DNA of 10,428 nucleotides, taken from positions 9,699 through 20,126 of the forward strand of contig JAADIF010000040.1 of NCBI GenBank assembly GCA_013151465.1, written 5' to 3'. Below are positions 1-5,462 of this stretch, piece after piece (the stretch's first letter is position 1; every line of letters begins with the position of its first letter). The notes under the pieces are model-generated. The model was not told the DNA's origin. It ran no database searches and was given only the letters and a program-made list of their open reading frames with translations. A program made the position numbers and the translations under genes. This DNA is from Microcaldota archaeon (GTDB lineage: Archaea > Aenigmatarchaeota > Aenigmatarchaeia > QMZP01 > QMZT01).

Positions 1-33
1 CTCGAGGTTTTTCGGCTCAAAATTAATTTCCAT
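1..33 (-). CDS. Start of a leftward gene, truncated by the window edge
   Basis: An ATG at 33-31 on the minus strand opens a frame that stays open to base 1 and reads MEINFEPKNLE. A TTGTGAT motif (38-44) sits three bases before the ATG, the same GTGAT-NNN-ATG arrangement seen before the eS24 and second pilin starts in this window. A TATA-like element lies at 87-95. Eleven residues are too few to assign a family, and the call rests only on the start context. Confidence 0.4.
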   Translation of the reverse strand, partial: MEINFEPKNLE

Positions 34-86
34 CGAATCACAACTATTAATTGATAGTAAAATTTAAATAAGTAATGATTTTGATT

Positions 87-95
87 ATTATAAAG
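87..95 (-). promoter_or_regulatory. Possible TATA box for the truncated leftward gene
   Basis: On the minus strand this reads TTTATAATA, about 55 bases before the ATG at 33. That would place a transcription start near 61-65 and leave a short leader carrying the TTGTGAT ribosome-binding motif. The surroundings are AT-rich, so chance occurrence is quite possible. The rest of 34-234 holds no gene that I can support. Confidence 0.3.
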
Positions 96-234
96 TGATA
101 CATATTATAGACAATAGAACAGTCTCAACCAACATCGATTGACGTCTATTGTAAGCGGCTTTGATTCACAGTGATATGTAATATTCTAGATTTGCAGGAA
201 AACGTTCATCATAGAAAGCGATATACCCGGTGGC

Positions 235-244
235 AATATAATAT
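235..244 (+). promoter_or_regulatory. TATA box for the presenilin-like protease
   Basis: AATATAATAT is centred about 25 bp upstream of the ATG at 265. No ribosome-binding motif lies before that ATG, so the spacing suggests a leaderless transcript starting at or very near the start codon. Confidence 0.5.
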
Positions 245-264
245 TTCGGTCCCAATAAATCATC

Positions 265-1167
265 ATGAAACATACGTGGGTAGTAACTTTAATGATACTT
301 TCAATGTTCTTCGCAACACAGGTATTCGGGCTTTTTGCCCTTACACAGGCGATGAATGTCGAAAAAGCGCCTGACGGCACGATTTCTCTTGGCTATTCTG
401 AAACAGCTATAGGGGAACGTCCGCAGATGGATGGTTTTGAATCATTCATTTACATAATTGGGAGCATAATCGTGGGAACAGGGCTCCTGCTACTACTGAT
501 AAGACTCAAGAAACTTCATGTATGGAAAATCTTCTTCTTCATGGCCGTCTGGATGTCCGTTACAATATTGATCGGTGTTTTTATCGATCCGATGATAAGC
601 TTCGTGGTCGGGTTCATACTGGCGTTATCCAAGCTTTATAGTAGGAATGTTATGCTGTTTAACCTGACGGAAATGATGATGTATGGAGGCATAACCGTGC
701 TTTTCGCCCCTCTCATGGATATGTGGTGGATGGCACTTCTCCTTGTCGTAATATCGTTCTATGACATGTTCGCTGTCTGGAAATCGAAGCATATGGTAAC
801 GATGGCAAAGTCGATGACGAAAAATAACATATTCGCCGGCTTTGCGATACCCTATAGGAGAAGCTCTAAAAGCCAGGTCGCAACAAAAAAGCGCAGTGGC
901 ACGAAAGCCAAATCAAACATGGCAATACTCGGAGGAGGCGATGTTGCCTTTCCTCTTCTGTTTGCCGGCTCCGTGCTGAACTATATCGTAAAGATGGGAA
1001 TCCCGAAATTTACGGCGTTCTGCTACGCGCTCATAATACCTGTATTTGTGACACTTGCATTGTTTCTCCTTTTCTGGAAAGCAAAAAAAGATAAATTCTA
1101 TCCTGCAATGCCTTTTGTGAGCGCAGGAGCGTTTGCCGGTCTGCTGATAATGCTGGCATTAATCTAA
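265..1167 (+). CDS. Presenilin/signal-peptide-peptidase-like intramembrane aspartic protease (family A22, PSH)
   Basis: A 300-residue polytopic membrane protein that would cleave substrates within the lipid bilayer. The three hallmarks of archaeal presenilin/SPP homologues are present in order. YD is at Y166-D167 in a hydrophobic segment (ISFYDMFAVW), GxGD is at G223-D226 (LGGGDVAFPLLFAGS), and a PALP-like motif reads PAMP at 280-283. D167 and D226 are the expected catalytic pair. Hydrophobic segments lie near residues 5-30, 62-80, 88-106, 110-123, 135-170, 220-243, 250-271 and 283-299. A basic, probably cytosolic loop (about 172-217) separates the two catalytic helices, as in the family. The ATG at 265 is chosen from the TATA spacing. 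The gene stands alone and converges on the ribosomal operon 15 bp beyond its stop. PAMP in place of PALP is a mild variant. Substrates cannot be inferred from context. Confidence 0.93.
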   Translation: MKHTWVVTLMILSMFFATQVFGLFALTQAMNVEKAPDGTISLGYSETAIGERPQMDGFESFIYIIGSIIVGTGLLLLLIRLKKLHVWKIFFFMAVWMSVTILIGVFIDPMISFVVGFILALSKLYSRNVMLFNLTEMMMYGGITVLFAPLMDMWWMALLLVVISFYDMFAVWKSKHMVTMAKSMTKNNIFAGFAIPYRRSSKSQVATKKRSGTKAKSNMAILGGGDVAFPLLFAGSVLNYIVKMGIPKFTAFCYALIIPVFVTLALFLLFWKAKKDKFYPAMPFVSAGAFAGLLIMLALI

Positions 1168-1178
1168 AAATATTGCCT

Positions 1179-1194
1179 GTTTTCATTTTTTCTT
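1179..1194 (+). terminator. T-rich terminator of the protease gene
   Basis: A run of mostly T (TTTTCATTTTTTCTT) begins about 12 bp after the TAA of the protease gene. Archaeal transcription typically ends at such U-rich tracts without a needed hairpin. It overlaps the 3' end of the convergent eS27 gene, where it encodes the lysine-rich C-terminus. Confidence 0.4.
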
Positions 1195-1398
1195 GATTTC
1201 CGTATAGCCACATTTGCCGCAGTATTTCCTGTTTTTGTTCTCTGAAAGAAAAGTTCCAGGTCCGCACCTTGGGCAGGATGTATTCTTCCTCTTGACGGTG
1301 TTGCCGCTAATCTCATATTTTGTCCATACCTTTACTGATTCGTGTTTTCTTCCCTTTCTAACTTTCTTCCCTTTCTTATTGACTTTCTTTGATGCCAT
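1183..1398 (-). CDS. rps27ae: Ribosomal protein eS27 (S27ae)
   Basis: A 71-residue small-subunit protein with a basic N-terminus (MASKKVNKKGKK), a central VWTKYEI strand and a four-cysteine zinc ribbon: C42-P-R-C45 and C60-G-K-C63. This matches archaeal S27ae, which corresponds to the ribosomal part of the eukaryotic ubiquitin-S27a fusion. The ATG at 1398 is preferred over an upstream TTG at 1404. An AAGGTG motif (1406-1411) lies seven bases before the ATG and overlaps the stop of the preceding eS24 gene. It is the last gene of the rpo7 operon, 11 bp after eS24. Confidence 0.95.
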   Translation of the reverse strand: MASKKVNKKGKKVRKGRKHESVKVWTKYEISGNTVKRKNTSCPRCGPGTFLSENKNRKYCGKCGYTEIKKK

Positions 1399-1409
1399 AA
1401 CCAAACACC

Positions 1410-1796
1410 TTATTCTTTCTTCTCATCTTCAGCTTTTTGCGCATCTGAACCCTCGGATGCTGCTGCCTCTGCCGGCTCTTCGGCCGGTTGCGAGTCTTCT
1501 GCTTTTTCTTCCTGTTTTGGCGCTTTCGTCCTTCTGTTCATCTTCTCAATGAGAGCCTTTGGTATGTCTTTTTTGTCCTCGTATACCATTACTTTGGCTT
1601 CGGACTTGTCCAGCCCGCGTACACCAAATATCTTGCTGATTATTATGTTATCTTTGCCGGACTTCAATACTTTGGACAATTCCCCGACCATTTCATATCT
1701 TGACGGCGTGGGACCGCCTTCATGATCTATCAGCACCTTTGCCTCTTTTCTTTTCATCAAGACATTATCTTTTGTTTCTATTATGCTCAGCTTCAT
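1410..1796 (-). CDS. rps24e: Ribosomal protein eS24 (S24e)
   Basis: A 128-residue small-subunit protein. Residues 1-95 match archaeal S24e: the opening MKLSIIETKDNVLMKRKEA, the VLIDHEGGPTPSR segment, and a later IISKIFGVRGLDKSEAKVMVYED segment. The last 35 residues are a low-complexity, acidic, Ala/Glu-rich tail that most S24e proteins lack at this length. It is probably disordered. The start is fixed by GGTGAT three bases before the ATG. The gene lies 10 bp after spt4 and 11 bp before rps27ae, so translational coupling is likely. Confidence 0.95.
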   Translation of the reverse strand: MKLSIIETKDNVLMKRKEAKVLIDHEGGPTPSRYEMVGELSKVLKSGKDNIIISKIFGVRGLDKSEAKVMVYEDKKDIPKALIEKMNRRTKAPKQEEKAEDSQPAEEPAEAAASEGSDAQKAEDEKKE

Positions 1797-1806
1797 ATCA
1801 TCACCA

Positions 1807-2001
1807 TCATTTTACCCATAGGGCATATTTTCCGGGAACCTTTATATCTAAAAGCTCTGCTATCTCAGAACCCTTTGGATCATTTATGAGGACGACGCCT
1901 TTCCATGTCCTCGAAAATTCCGCAACTCCGCACACAGGACATTTCTCCTCTATGACTATCCTTTTGCACCTTCTACACACTTTCTGCTTTTCAAGACCCA
2001 T
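1807..2001 (-). CDS. spt4: Transcription elongation factor Spt4 (RpoE'' type)
   Basis: A 64-residue zinc protein that would pair with Spt5 on the RNA polymerase clamp to promote processive elongation. It has the four zinc cysteines C9-x-x-C12 and C21-x-x-C24. They are followed by the family's EFSRTWKGVVLINDP stretch and the SEIAELLDIKVPGKYALWV ending. Length is normal for archaeal Spt4. A GGTG motif lies shortly before the ATG. It sits 10 bp after rpo7, a very common archaeal pairing, so co-transcription with the polymerase subunit is expected. Confidence 0.95.
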   Translation of the reverse strand: MGLEKQKVCRRCKRIVIEEKCPVCGVAEFSRTWKGVVLINDPKGSEIAELLDIKVPGKYALWVK

Positions 2002-2011
2002 TTAAACACCA

Positions 2012-2599
2012 TCATTTCTTTTTTGATGCCTTCTTATCATCCTTTTTGGCATCTGCCTTCTTTGCGTCTTTCTTCTCTTCTTTCCAGTTGAGGCCGCCAA
2101 GACCTGGCTGCCTCATGGTAAGGCCTATCTTGTATTCACCTTTTGCAAGCGATATCGAGATTATTCTCGCCTTTACAAGGTCGCCCTCTTTTATGACCCT
2201 TTTCGTCTTTTTGCCAGTGAAAGTTGCGTTCTTCATGTCATAAGATACGAAATCGTCGAGAAGCTGCGACATATGGACCATTCCGTCGAGCGGACCTATA
2301 TTCACGAACGCGCCAAACTCGGTCACGTCTATCACTTCACCCTTCACGACCTCGTGCTGCTCTGGCAGGTATGAAAGAACCTTGAAATCTACCGGATAGT
2401 AAATAGCGCCATCACCAGGCAATATTATACCTTCGCCAATCTCTTTTATTTCTGTGACGGCAAGGACGATTCCTACATCCCTTTCCACGATACCTTCCCA
2501 TTTCTCTTCAAGGCTCGCTTTTATAGCATCTTCCGCGTCAAGTATGAACTTGTCGGGTCCGACCCTTACCCTATCCTCGACATCAAATATCTTATACAT
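2012..2599 (-). CDS. rpo7: DNA-directed RNA polymerase subunit Rpo7 (RpoE')
   Basis: Stalk subunit of archaeal RNA polymerase, the counterpart of eukaryotic Rpb7, which binds Rpo4 and nascent RNA. Of 195 residues, about 1-80 form the N-terminal domain (MYKIFDVEDRVRVGPDKF, later GDGAIYYPVDFKVLSYLP). About 83-165 form the S1 RNA-binding domain (GEVIDVTEFGAFVNIGPLDGMVH). The tail from 173 is Lys/Asp-rich and probably disordered. A GTG at 2608 is in frame, but it is part of the GAGGTG ribosome-binding motif. The ATG at 2599, giving the family-typical MYKI start, is the better choice. It is first in the operon rpo7-spt4-rps24e-rps27ae. Confidence 0.95.
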   Translation of the reverse strand: MYKIFDVEDRVRVGPDKFILDAEDAIKASLEEKWEGIVERDVGIVLAVTEIKEIGEGIILPGDGAIYYPVDFKVLSYLPEQHEVVKGEVIDVTEFGAFVNIGPLDGMVHMSQLLDDFVSYDMKNATFTGKKTKRVIKEGDLVKARIISISLAKGEYKIGLTMRQPGLGGLNWKEEKKDAKKADAKKDDKKASKKK

Positions 2600-2664
2600 C
2601 AATTGCACCTCGAAAAGGCAATGAACCTAGATTATGCCTTCTATAACTCATTAAATTTAATAAA

Positions 2665-2693
2665 GTTATATAAAAGCTAACTTATATAAATTT
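2665..2693 (-). promoter_or_regulatory. Two TATA boxes upstream of the rpo7 operon
   Basis: On the minus strand the sequences TTTATATAAC (2674-2665) and AAATTTATATAAG (2693-2681) both match the archaeal TATA consensus. They are about 16 bp apart. Initiation about 26 bp downstream of each would give starts near 2643 and 2660, leaving leaders of roughly 45-60 nt before the ATG at 2599, which carries its own GAGGTG motif. Tandem promoters are one reading; the second may instead be chance in AT-rich DNA. Confidence 0.5.
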
Positions 2694-2801
2694 GAGATTT
2701 TTTGACGAAATCTAATTTTGCAATGTGTCGGGTAAATTCAATTTCTGGAAAACGTTCCTAATTTTAGCTTTATCTTTATCATATAAACAAGCGGTGCTCT
2801 A

Positions 2802-3296
2802 ATGGTCGGCATGAAGATAATAAATATCAACAGACAATACCGGCCCGGCGCTATTTCTAATGTGTACATAGACAAGATCAAATATCTCGTCTCCGAAGGT
2901 GCGATTGACAGAAACGAAATACCTATGGGATTCGTTGAAGACGGCAGGAAGATTCATCTTTACTTAAGAAATAAGAACAGGATTGCCAGATATAGCTGGA
3001 ATGCAAGAGACATAAGAGACATACAAGCTAACGGTTATCGGGAAGAAGCAATAGATCCGAAAAAGGAGATGAGAAGAATCTTACGTAGATGCGGAATCAA
3101 CGCAGTCAAAGGATTAAGATTCTTGGATTATTTATATTCATCACTTGCCGGAGGAGCTACAGGTTACTTGATATCCGGCGCCGAATATAAATATGGCTTG
3201 GCCGGATTTGCTGCAGGCCTCCTGTACAATCCCATAAAAACCTATGTAAAGTCAAAGATGAAAGCAAAGGAAGAAGCAATGTTTTTGCGGAGTTAA
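2802..3296 (+). CDS. Unknown 164-residue protein with a glycine-rich hydrophobic C-terminal segment
   Basis: I do not recognise this family. Residues 1-100 are polar and rich in Arg, Lys, Ile and Asn, with a compact strand-like stretch (KIHLYLRNKNRIARYSW). Residues 107-147 are hydrophobic and glycine-rich, with GxxxG-like spacing (SLAGGATGYLISG, then GLAGFAAGLLYNP). This fits one or two membrane-embedded or membrane-associated helices followed by a Lys-rich tail (KSKMKAKEEA). GGTG at 2793-2796 lies five bases before the ATG at 2802. A TATA-like CTTTATCTTTAT (2769-2780) is centred about 27 bp upstream. A second in-frame ATG at 2811 is possible. It is transcribed away from the rpo7 operon and converges on the thioredoxin-like gene. 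It could be a small membrane-tethered nucleic-acid or ribosome-binding protein, but that is a guess from charge alone. Confidence 0.75.
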   Translation: MVGMKIININRQYRPGAISNVYIDKIKYLVSEGAIDRNEIPMGFVEDGRKIHLYLRNKNRIARYSWNARDIRDIQANGYREEAIDPKKEMRRILRRCGINAVKGLRFLDYLYSSLAGGATGYLISGAEYKYGLAGFAAGLLYNPIKTYVKSKMKAKEEAMFLRS

Positions 3297-3331
3297 TGCA
3301 TTTTGTCAACACCGCACTATATCACACAACA

Positions 3332-3772
3332 TCAGATTTCCATTAAAAGACACTCTTTAGGCTGAACTATTGCAAGTTTGCAGAAAACCTCAAGCAGCCG
3401 ATCTTCAGTCACTATATCTTTGAGTTCTTCTGTATCACCGTATGCGCCTATGATCCTGTCAAGTGTCTGATTTTCCGGAACCTCTGCAATCTCAAGTACA
3501 GCATAATCTTTGAACTTGTCCATGAATTTTGCATACGTATCCTTTTTAGCGCTGCAATCATCGCAACCTTCCGGATACAGGTATTCAATCAAGACCTTTC
3601 CTGACTGAAGTATCTGGACTCTTTCTTCGGGGGCAAGCGGCTTTTCTATAATCGCAGGTATTTTAACTTCCTCTTTTGAGGGCATCCTGTACAGCGATGA
3701 AAGCGCAAAACTTGCAACCGATGTAAGCATCAATATACCTACGACGATAGCAAACAACCTTTGTGACAGCAT
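3332..3772 (-). CDS. Membrane-anchored thioredoxin-like protein with a CDDC motif
   Basis: A 146-residue protein with an N-terminal hydrophobic segment (about 5-27), which is either a signal anchor or an uncleaved signal. A linker and a small domain follow. The strand VLIEYLYPEG leads directly into C70-D-D-C73 and a Lys-rich helix, the order expected at a thioredoxin-fold active site. Further cysteines C131 and C141 near the end could form a second disulfide. The cis-proline loop of classical thioredoxins is not obvious, so it is a divergent member, and a metal-binding role for the cysteines is an alternative. The start at 3772 is chosen because AAGGTGA (3778-3784) lies five bases before it. 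An in-frame ATG at 3793 lies before that motif. Its promoter appears shared with the divergent aPGAM-like gene. Confidence 0.75.
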   Translation of the reverse strand: MLSQRLFAIVVGILMLTSVASFALSSLYRMPSKEEVKIPAIIEKPLAPEERVQILQSGKVLIEYLYPEGCDDCSAKKDTYAKFMDKFKDYAVLEIAEVPENQTLDRIIGAYGDTEELKDIVTEDRLLEVFCKLAIVQPKECLLMEI

Positions 3773-3777
3773 TATAT

Positions 3778-3784
3778 TCACCTT
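3778..3784 (-). promoter_or_regulatory. Ribosome-binding site deciding the thioredoxin-like start
   Basis: AAGGTGA on the minus strand is five bases before the ATG at 3772 and matches the GGTGA core used elsewhere in this window. It lies inside the coding region if the ATG at 3793 were used, so it argues for the downstream start. Confidence 0.6.
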
Positions 3785-3810
3785 AATGTTCATTATTTTG
3801 TGCCTTGGCG

Positions 3811-3820
3811 ATTTATATAT
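3811..3820. promoter_or_regulatory. Shared, near-palindromic TATA box between divergent genes
   Basis: ATTTATATAT reads as a TATA element on both strands. On the plus strand its centre is about 29 bp before the ATG at 3845, which has no ribosome-binding motif and so looks leaderless. On the minus strand initiation about 26 bp away falls near 3790, just upstream of the AAGGTGA site of the thioredoxin-like gene. No second TATA is evident in the 72 bp between the two starts. Confidence 0.5.
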
Positions 3821-3844
3821 GGACACTATACCAAAAACAAAATC

Positions 3845-4780
3845 ATGAAGAAAATAATGATAATAACTTCCAGGAAGATGGATGATGTCAATGTAGAAGG
3901 TAAATCTTTCAGCGGATTCGTCGATCTTGGATGCAAGAATTTTGAGGCCGACGTTGCATATCTTTCGATTCTCGGAAAGCTCGGAAAGGGAGAATATCCC
4001 GGAAGGGCATATGCAGAAGCTCTTGGAATGGGGATTTCGCCTGCCGATGAGATACTGGCCGAATGCCTGATCGCATCTGTCGATGAAGGCGGCCGCCTCG
4101 ACAGGGCCGTTGTCGTGGACCACGACTCACTCGAACTGATAGCAGAAATGCTTGACGGAATGGAGATAGACGGCGCGCATTTTTCGGTTGCGGCAACGGA
4201 CAAAGGCCTTCTTCTCATGGTCAGCGGAGAAAATCTCAGTGCGGACATATCGCCCAACTACTCAAGCGGCGGAAGAGATGCGGTCGGACAGATAATAGCG
4301 CTTAATGAGAATGCGAAAAGGACGGCGTCCATATTCAACAGATTCATAACACGTTCGCACAAGAATCTGAACAGTGCAAATCTTGGCATTGAGCCAAAGC
4401 CTAATATAGTGCTCATACGATCTGTGGGAAGAAAGACTGAAAAGTCGGAGCTTATGCGCATGAAAAGGGCAAGTGTATGCATATCTTCAGACAGCATCTC
4501 CCGTGGAATCGGAAAGCTTCTTGGGATGGACATCATCGATGACATTGAAACAAACGCCTACGGCTTGTTTTCTTCTTATGACATCGTTTGGATTGACGGG
4601 AAAAAGTTGTCACTCACAGAACCTCCGAAAGAAGCTGCCGTTGCTACAATCCTGCTTAAGAAAGAAAAATTTGCGCCTCTTAGGTATCCTGCGAAAGTAT
4701 CTATATACGGCAAATTTATGCTGAAAAAGATGATATTTGAAAGAAACGAGCTTCTTTCCTGGCTTATTAGTACCAGATGA
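3845..4780 (+). CDS. Degenerate relative of archaeal cofactor-independent phosphoglycerate mutase (aPGAM); probable pseudoenzyme
   Basis: A 311-residue protein whose central part follows aPGAM closely. ADVAYLSILG (35-44) corresponds to SDTAHLSIFG of the Pyrococcus enzyme as I recall it. GRAYAEALGMGI (53-64) corresponds to its GRGFFEALGVGL. PNIVLIRSVG (186-195), the ASVCISSDSISRGIGKLLGMDI stretch (209-230) and ETN...YDIVWIDGK (235-253) also align in order. The family's N-terminal GDG/GLGD metal motif is absent; the protein opens MKKIMIITSRKMDD. The position of the catalytic Ser is Ala. After 253 the DxAGH and GDHSTP...HS metal-ligand motifs are missing, and the C-terminus is about 100 residues short of the usual 400. 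The frame is intact, so it is unlikely to be a decaying pseudogene. Mutase activity is not expected; a binding or regulatory role is inference. The start at 3845 fits the TATA spacing; the frame extends to 3800 without support. Its 3' end overlaps the convergent pilin gene by 14 bp. Confidence 0.8.
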   Translation: MKKIMIITSRKMDDVNVEGKSFSGFVDLGCKNFEADVAYLSILGKLGKGEYPGRAYAEALGMGISPADEILAECLIASVDEGGRLDRAVVVDHDSLELIAEMLDGMEIDGAHFSVAATDKGLLLMVSGENLSADISPNYSSGGRDAVGQIIALNENAKRTASIFNRFITRSHKNLNSANLGIEPKPNIVLIRSVGRKTEKSELMRMKRASVCISSDSISRGIGKLLGMDIIDDIETNAYGLFSSYDIVWIDGKKLSLTEPPKEAAVATILLKKEKFAPLRYPAKVSIYGKFMLKKMIFERNELLSWLISTR

Positions 4781-5462
4781 AAAAACTTAATGTCACAATT
4801 CTGTCCGTATAGAGCCCTCTGCGCTTGACCGGTATGACTGTCGCCGTGTCTGGAGGAGCAACACCCTTTGTCAGATAAATCGTTCCGTTTGCGTCTTTTA
4901 ACTCGAAATAAAAATCATAGCCAAAAATATTCTTCAGCTTCTGGTAATTTGTTTTGTTGAATTCGTTTATTTTGTATTCATCCAGAATATTATTTTCGGA
5001 TGCGAATCCGACGCTCATTACAGATGTGTTGTTCCATTCGATTGGGATACCCGGTGTCGACATCATCGTATCTGTTATCGAAAACGCGCTTCTCGTTGCT
5101 GAATAAAGGAGGCGTTGTTCGGTGCTTTCTATATGTATATTATTCCATAACATGAAGGCAGGAACCAAGACAGCAAGCATTATGAGTATGGATACGACAA
5201 AATCGGTTGACCATATCTGGCCTTTAGAAGCGCCACCCAACCTGTTACGGATGCCGCTTTGTTCATCCTGTAGTAGCGGCCGACCTGCATTCCCTGTACC
5301 ATGTAACCTGTTACGGTTCTCGCCTGTTTTAACCTGTGTAAGCGGCCGACCTGCATTCCCGGCGCCATGTAACCTATGCCGGATGCCGCTTGCTTTGAGA
5401 TATATTAGCGGCAGTTTTTCTGTTCTGCTGACATTTGAATTGGTCGATGAAGAACATTTCAT
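4767..5462 (-). CDS. Type IV pilin-like protein 1 with a repeat-filled leader
   Basis: A 231-residue precursor. A class III signal peptide reads SKGQIWSTDFVV followed by a hydrophobic helix (about 88-106). Processing would be expected between G81 and Q82 by a prepilin peptidase (EppA/FlaK type), leaving a mature protein of about 150 residues with several N-x-T/S sites. The usual Glu at +5 is replaced by Thr-Asp (QIWSTD), a variant form. The unusual part is the leader: residues 25-46 and 47-68 are two 22-residue repeats, then a partial unit SGIRNRLGGASKGQ (69-82). The ATG at 5462 overlaps the previous gene's stop (ATGA) and has GGTGAT three bases upstream, which supports translation through the repeats. 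A TTG at about 5246 would be an alternative start without the repeats. It is the last of three pilin-like genes. Confidence 0.75.
   Translation of the reverse strand: MKCSSSTNSNVSRTEKLPLIYLKASGIRHRLHGAGNAGRPLTQVKTGENRNRLHGTGNAGRPLLQDEQSGIRNRLGGASKGQIWSTDFVVSILIMLAVLVPAFMLWNNIHIESTEQRLLYSATRSAFSITDTMMSTPGIPIEWNNTSVMSVGFASENNILDEYKINEFNKTNYQKLKNIFGYDFYFELKDANGTIYLTKGVAPPDTATVIPVKRRGLYTDRIVTLSFFIWY
5221..5443 (-). repeat. Tandem 66-bp palindromic repeats in the pilin 1 leader
   Basis: Three copies follow at an exact 66-bp period, seen from the right-arm AGCGGC at 5275, 5341 and 5407. In copies one and three the left arm GCCGCT (5253-5258, 5385-5390) pairs with AGCGGC across a 16-nt loop of different sequence. 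Copy two has lost the left arm (CTCGCCT instead). Each copy also carries a second short inverted repeat of the form GTAAC-CT-GTTAC, intact at 5303-5314. Between copies is CGACCTGCATTCCC. The third copy has a different flank (TTTTTCTGTTCTGCTGACATTTGAATT), shared with the copy at 5867. The array begins with CCTTTAGAAGCGCCA (5221-5235), identical at 5835-5849. On the minus strand it is read in frame as 22-residue units. Confidence 0.85.

Noticed and set aside
111..153. Inverted repeat ACAATAG...CTATTGT in the left intergenic region
   Set aside because: Seven bases over a loop of about 29 nt in AT-rich DNA is weak, and no function is suggested by its position.
171..374. A 67-codon plus-strand frame before and into the protease gene
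   Set aside because: It overlaps the strongly supported protease in another frame, has no start signals and no recognisable protein content.
3800..3844. Upstream extension of the aPGAM-like protein by 15 residues
   Set aside because: The TATA box lies inside the extension, so the message would begin after it. The ATG at 3845 fits a leaderless start.
3793..4123. N-terminal extension of the thioredoxin-like gene to 4123
   Set aside because: It runs antisense through the aPGAM-like gene and through the shared TATA box. The AAGGTGA site marks the start at 3772.
5180..5368. A second open frame through the repeat array (MAPGMQVGRLHRL type)
   Set aside because: The repeats lack stops in more than one frame. 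This one does not lead into the signal peptide and has no start context.
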